A model generated the notes under the pieces. It was not told where the DNA came from. It saw nothing but the letters and a program-made list of their open reading frames with translations, and made no database searches. From the NCBI GenBank assembly GCA_003557825.1, contig PWNM01000055.1, positions 1 through 8,447 on the forward strand: 8,447 nt of DNA, given 5' to 3'. Position numbers and translations under genes: made by a program. The stretch is from Candidatus Hydrogenedentota bacterium. Lineage in GTDB: Bacteria; Hydrogenedentota; Hydrogenedentia; Hydrogenedentales; SLHB01. Positions 5,905 through 8,447 of this stretch are shown here, piece by piece. How positions within the stretch are numbered: position 1 is the first letter of the stretch; every line of letters begins with the position of its first letter.

Positions 5905-7185
5905 ATGCGGATTATGACACTTTGCGTGGCCGTAGCAATGATGGGAACTGGTTGTGCGACGCTACGCGAGCATCTGGAGCCCAAACGAGACGATGTGGTG
6001 GACCGTAGCACATTAGACGGTAAAGTAATGGCCGGATATCAGGGTTGGTTTGCCTGTCCCGGCGACGGACTCGGCCGGGGTTGGTATCATTGGGGTATAG
6101 GAGCACGGTTTGATCCGGACCATTGCACCATTGACCTCTGGCCGGATGTCTCAGAGCTTGATGAAGACGAATTGTGTCCCACCGACTTTCGTCATGCCGA
6201 TGGTTCCGTGGCCTATGTCTTCAGCTCTCAGAACTTCAAGACCGTGCGCAGGCATTTCCAATGGATGCAGGAGTATGGCATTGATGGCGCATTCGTGCAG
6301 CGCTTCGGGTCGGAAGTAACAGCAGGCGAACTGCAATACGAGCAGTTCACCCGGGTTTTGCACCATAGCATGCGCGCGGCAAATCAACATGGACGAGCCT
6401 ATTCGTTGACCTATGATTTGTCGGGAATGCGTGCGGGGCAAGTGTCTCGCCTCAAAGACGATTTTAACAGGCTCCTGGAGGAGGAAATCATCCTTGGTCC
6501 TGACGATGACGCCTTTCTCTATCACCGGGGCCGCCCGCTCATAAGTGTCTGGGGCATAGGATTCAGTGACGATCGCCTCTACACCCTTGAAGAATGTGCC
6601 GAGTTCATCCATTTCTTGCGGAATCACCCCGGTCCAAATGGCGATGGTTTCAGCATCATGCTCGGCGTACCGACCTACTGGCGCACCCTTGAACGGGATG
6701 CCCTGGAAGATCCCTATCTGCATGACGTCATTCGCATGGCCGATGTGGTTTGGCCATGGTCCGTTGGCCGCTATCGTACGCCCGAAGCGGCGCAAGAGCT
6801 AGCCCACAACGTCTGGGCTGAAGATATGGCGTGGTGCGACGAAGAAGGGTTGGACTATCTTCCGGTTGTCTTTCCGGGGTTTAGCTGGCACAACCTGAAG
6901 CCGGAATTTCCTCTCGATCTCATCCCTCGGCTTGGGGGGCGTTTCCTATGGTCGCAGTATGTCGCTCTGGCCGAAATCGGCTCGACGATGGCATACGCAG
7001 CCATGTTCGACGAAGTAGATGAAGCCACGGCTATCTTCAAATGTACCAATGACCCGCCCGTAAACGGAAACTTTATCGACTACGAAGGACTTCCTGAGGA
7101 TCATTATTTATGGCTGACGGGCATGGGCGCACGCCTTCTTCGGGGCGAGATCGACATTACGGAAGACTTGCCTGAACGCAAGTAG
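5905..7185 (+). CDS. Putative lipoprotein of the GH71/99-like family
   Basis: This 426-residue protein resembles the broad GH71/99-like group (sometimes annotated xylosidase/arabinosidase). Marks in order are GYQGWFACPGDG at 44-55, WYHWG at 60-64, IDLWPDVSELDEDEL at 76-90, FSSQNFKTVRRHFQWMQEYG at 106-125, IDGAFVQRFG at 126-135 and MFDEVDEATAIFK at 367-379. In this family the FDExDEGT stretch occupies the place of GH99's NEWxEG motif. Here Glu370 and Glu373 keep the E-x-x-E spacing, while the usual Gly is Ala374. The N-terminus has a basic residue, a hydrophobic stretch and GTGC at 14-17, so Cys17 may be lipidated; the lipobox is imperfect (Gly at -3). The start is ATG 5905, 8 bases after GGGGAG. 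The in-frame ATG at 5857 would bury the signal peptide. It is probably a periplasm- or surface-facing glycosidase, substrate unknown. Confidence 0.82.
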   Translation: MRIMTLCVAVAMMGTGCATLREHLEPKRDDVVDRSTLDGKVMAGYQGWFACPGDGLGRGWYHWGIGARFDPDHCTIDLWPDVSELDEDELCPTDFRHADGSVAYVFSSQNFKTVRRHFQWMQEYGIDGAFVQRFGSEVTAGELQYEQFTRVLHHSMRAANQHGRAYSLTYDLSGMRAGQVSRLKDDFNRLLEEEIILGPDDDAFLYHRGRPLISVWGIGFSDDRLYTLEECAEFIHFLRNHPGPNGDGFSIMLGVPTYWRTLERDALEDPYLHDVIRMADVVWPWSVGRYRTPEAAQELAHNVWAEDMAWCDEEGLDYLPVVFPGFSWHNLKPEFPLDLIPRLGGRFLWSQYVALAEIGSTMAYAAMFDEVDEATAIFKCTNDPPVNGNFIDYEGLPEDHYLWLTGMGARLLRGEIDITEDLPERK

Positions 7186-7195
7186 AGCATAGACC

Positions 7196-7224
7196 GGCGG
7201 GGCAGGCGCCGCACATGCCCCGCC
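7196..7224 (+). terminator. strong hairpin after the lipoprotein gene, possible terminator without U-tract
   Basis: GGCGGGGCA (7196-7204) pairs perfectly with TGCCCCGCC (7216-7224), a 9-bp GC-rich stem with an 11-base loop, 10 bases after the stop codon. TCCCC follows instead of a run of T, so it is not a classical intrinsic terminator. It is the strongest stem in the window and is followed by a good promoter, which supports a transcript boundary here. Confidence 0.5.
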
Positions 7225-7230
7225 TCCCCA

Positions 7231-7259
7231 TTGACAGCTCAGTCAAGGTGCTTCATAAT
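7231..7259 (+). promoter_or_regulatory. near-consensus sigma-70-type promoter for the Tat-exported isomerase-like gene
   Basis: TTGACA (7231-7236, 6/6) is followed after 17 bases by CATAAT (7254-7259, 5/6). The start would be near 7266 and the leader about 65 bases. TTGAC (7231-7235) and GTCAA (7242-7246) also form an inverted repeat across the -35 box, a possible repressor site. The last gene may thus be expressed apart from the genes before it. Confidence 0.55.
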
Positions 7260-7272
7260 GAAGCCAGTTAGT

Positions 7273-7298
7273 ACGCAATGCCGAACCGGACATTGCGT
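7273..7298 (+). other. leader stem-loop before the isomerase-like gene
   Basis: ACGCAATG (7273-7280) pairs with CATTGCGT (7291-7298). CCG (7281-7283) pairs with CGG (7287-7289) inside it, leaving an AAC triloop and one bulged A. This 11-bp stem lies wholly in the predicted leader, 17 bases before the ribosome site GGGGAGGA (7316-7323). The 10-bp palindrome TTGGGCCCAA (7305-7314) sits between the two. Confidence 0.45.
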
Positions 7299-7330
7299 GA
7301 GCTTTTGGGCCCAATGGGGAGGATCTTACC

Positions 7331-8447
7331 ATGCATACCCACAACGACCATTCAAAGTGTTCGGGATGTTGCGGCGCGCGGGCATTGCCCGTAACCCGGC
7401 GCCAATTTCTGGCAGGAGCGGGGGCCATTACGCTTGGGGGAGCCATGCTTCATCGCATGCAGACTCGCTCCGTGGCTGCTGCGCCTCTGCCAACGCGAGA
7501 TCTAGCGCAGAACACCCCCTTGCGGATGCAGCCGGTACTGGTGTATCAGCTGTATCAACGACGGGAAGCTACAAGCTGGCGCGGGTGGTCAGGCCTGATC
7601 ACCGAGGAGCATGTGCGAGAAGAGCTCCAACGCATCGAGGTCGAATTGGAATCCCTATCGAAGGATGCCGAATTTCCCCTTGAACTCTTGCCGCTTAGGT
7701 CGGCTCGGTCCGTTGAGGAAGCACACCAGATCGCTGCGGATGATCATGATGGTGTCATCATGTACGGCGCTTCGGGGGGCATGGGGATCCTGGCCGCCCT
7801 GGCCAATCCGGATAAGTGGAACCTTATGTTTGTGCGCCATCGTACCGGCCCGGCTTATCTATGGTACGAAATCGTCCATCCTCATTTTTTGCGCCATGCC
7901 ACGGATACATTTCAACATCCCGGCGGAATGCACATAGACGATGTGGTCGTGGATGACTACGGCGAACTGTTGTGGCGCTTACGTGCGCTTCACGGTCTTA
8001 AAAACACAAAAGGCAAACGCATAGTCGCCATTGGCGGAGCCCTGGGCTGGGATAGAGGACACCATAGCGAAGCGCCGGAACGGGCTCGCGAGCTGTGGGA
8101 TCTGGACATCGTCGAGGTAATGTATGACGAAATGGGTGAACGCATTCAAGCGGCTCGGGCCAAAGAAGCGCTGGTTGCTGAATGCGCTGACCGGGCTCAT
8201 GAATACCTTGAGCAACCAGGTGTCACGCTCTTGCCCCTGCAGGAGCAACTCACGACGGAGGAGCTCATCGCCGGGCATGGATCGCCCGAAACCCTCGAAC
8301 AGATGCGCGAGTTTGTCGTGAACGCATTTGTACTGACAGAGGTCTTCCGCGATCTGATGGAGGAACACCAAACAGACGCCATCACTGTCGGCGAATGTAT
8401 GACCAGCATCATCCCTATGTCCGAAACGACGGCGTGTTTGTCTCTCA
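7331..8447 (+). CDS. Tat-exported protein resembling the L-fucose isomerase family (3' end cut)
   Basis: The frame is open from ATG 7331 to the window edge (372 codons plus one base). GGGGAGGA (7316-7323) lies 7 bases upstream and fixes the start. TRRQFLAGAGA at 22-32 is a twin-arginine signal followed by a hydrophobic stretch and AAAP near 49-52, so the folded protein is likely exported, perhaps with a bound metal. Before it lies a His/Cys-rich leader (His2, His4, His7, Cys10, Cys13, Cys14). The mature part looks like the fucose/arabinose isomerase-type fold. DDHDGVIMYGASGG at 137-150 resembles the substrate-domain loop, and VGECMTSIIPMSETTACLSL at 353-372 resembles the start of the C-terminal domain, which in this family carries catalytic residues. 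Those residues lie largely beyond the window. No close functional match is recognised, so activity is unproven. Its own promoter appears to drive it. Confidence 0.75.
   Translation, partial: MHTHNDHSKCSGCCGARALPVTRRQFLAGAGAITLGGAMLHRMQTRSVAAAPLPTRDLAQNTPLRMQPVLVYQLYQRREATSWRGWSGLITEEHVREELQRIEVELESLSKDAEFPLELLPLRSARSVEEAHQIAADDHDGVIMYGASGGMGILAALANPDKWNLMFVRHRTGPAYLWYEIVHPHFLRHATDTFQHPGGMHIDDVVVDDYGELLWRLRALHGLKNTKGKRIVAIGGALGWDRGHHSEAPERARELWDLDIVEVMYDEMGERIQAARAKEALVAECADRAHEYLEQPGVTLLPLQEQLTTEELIAGHGSPETLEQMREFVVNAFVLTEVFRDLMEEHQTDAITVGECMTSIIPMSETTACLSL

Larger units (their letters stand above)
7223..7322 (+). promoter_or_regulatory. segment complementary to the downstream ribosome site (possible read-through control)
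   Basis: CCTCCCCATTG (7223-7233) is an exact 11-base reverse complement of CAATGGGGAGG (7312-7322). The latter contains the Shine-Dalgarno site of the Tat-exported isomerase-like gene. The predicted promoter starts transcription near 7267, so only transcripts reading through from upstream would carry the complement and could hide the ribosome site. The first two bases also belong to the 7196-7224 stem, so the two folds compete slightly. Confidence 0.35.

Noticed and set aside
6151..6795. Minus-strand ORF of 214 codons
   Set aside because: It is antisense to the GH71/99-like lipoprotein gene, which has strong family motifs throughout.
7231..7260. Resemblance of TTGACAGCT..CAGTC..ATAAT to a synthetic consensus promoter
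   Set aside because: Several bases and the spacing of the inner blocks differ, and the surroundings are natural genome sequence, so vector origin is not supported.
7231..7683. Plus-strand ORF of 150 codons over the start of the last gene
   Set aside because: Its start falls on the predicted promoter, it has no good ribosome site, and the overlapping frame has a Tat signal and stays open to the window edge.

Overview
This 8.4 kb window looks like part of a carbohydrate-use locus from a Gram-negative bacterium, most likely of the PVC group (Verrucomicrobiota, Kiritimatiellota, Lentisphaerota or Planctomycetota). That placement is an inference. It rests on the moderately GC-rich sequence, clear Shine-Dalgarno sites, several GH99-like glycosidase relatives side by side, a sodium:solute symporter, and a twin-arginine-exported enzyme related to sugar isomerases. 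No 16S rRNA, tRNA, mobile element or CRISPR array was found to fix the taxonomy.

Layout. Positions 1-738, minus strand: a DhnA/LsrF-type class I aldolase, cut at its C-terminus by the window edge and nearly complete. Positions 739-928: a divergent control region with a weak candidate promoter for each direction. The remaining five genes are on the plus strand. They are an SSS-family Na+/solute symporter (929-2314), an exported protein with two GH99-like domains in tandem (2449-4605), a single-domain GH99-like protein with no signal peptide (4675-5826), a putative lipoprotein of the GH71/99-like type (5905-7185), and the first 372 codons of a Tat-exported protein resembling the L-fucose isomerase fold (7331 to the end). 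No gene-free stretch exceeds 300 bases.

How it may work together (inference). Exported GH99-like proteins and the lipoprotein would trim an oligosaccharide outside the cytoplasm, and the symporter would import the product. The signal-less GH99-like protein could finish cleavage inside, and the aldolase could split a phosphorylated sugar. The GH99-family signature is an E-x-x-E pair in a W/F-N-E-[WF]-x-E-G context. It is visible in three domains across two of the proteins, and a related FDEVDEA motif occurs in the lipoprotein. The window therefore holds four potential catalytic centres of one broad superfamily. The substrate cannot be read from sequence; alpha-mannoside cleavage is only the known activity of classical GH99.

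The spacers are also structured. Each spacer between the glycosidase-type genes and the last gene carries a GC-rich hairpin without a U-tract. The leader of the last gene has a near-consensus sigma-70-type promoter, an 11-bp stem-loop, and an 11-nt segment exactly complementary to its Shine-Dalgarno region. That leader and the four-centre GH99-like cluster are the two features most worth following up.
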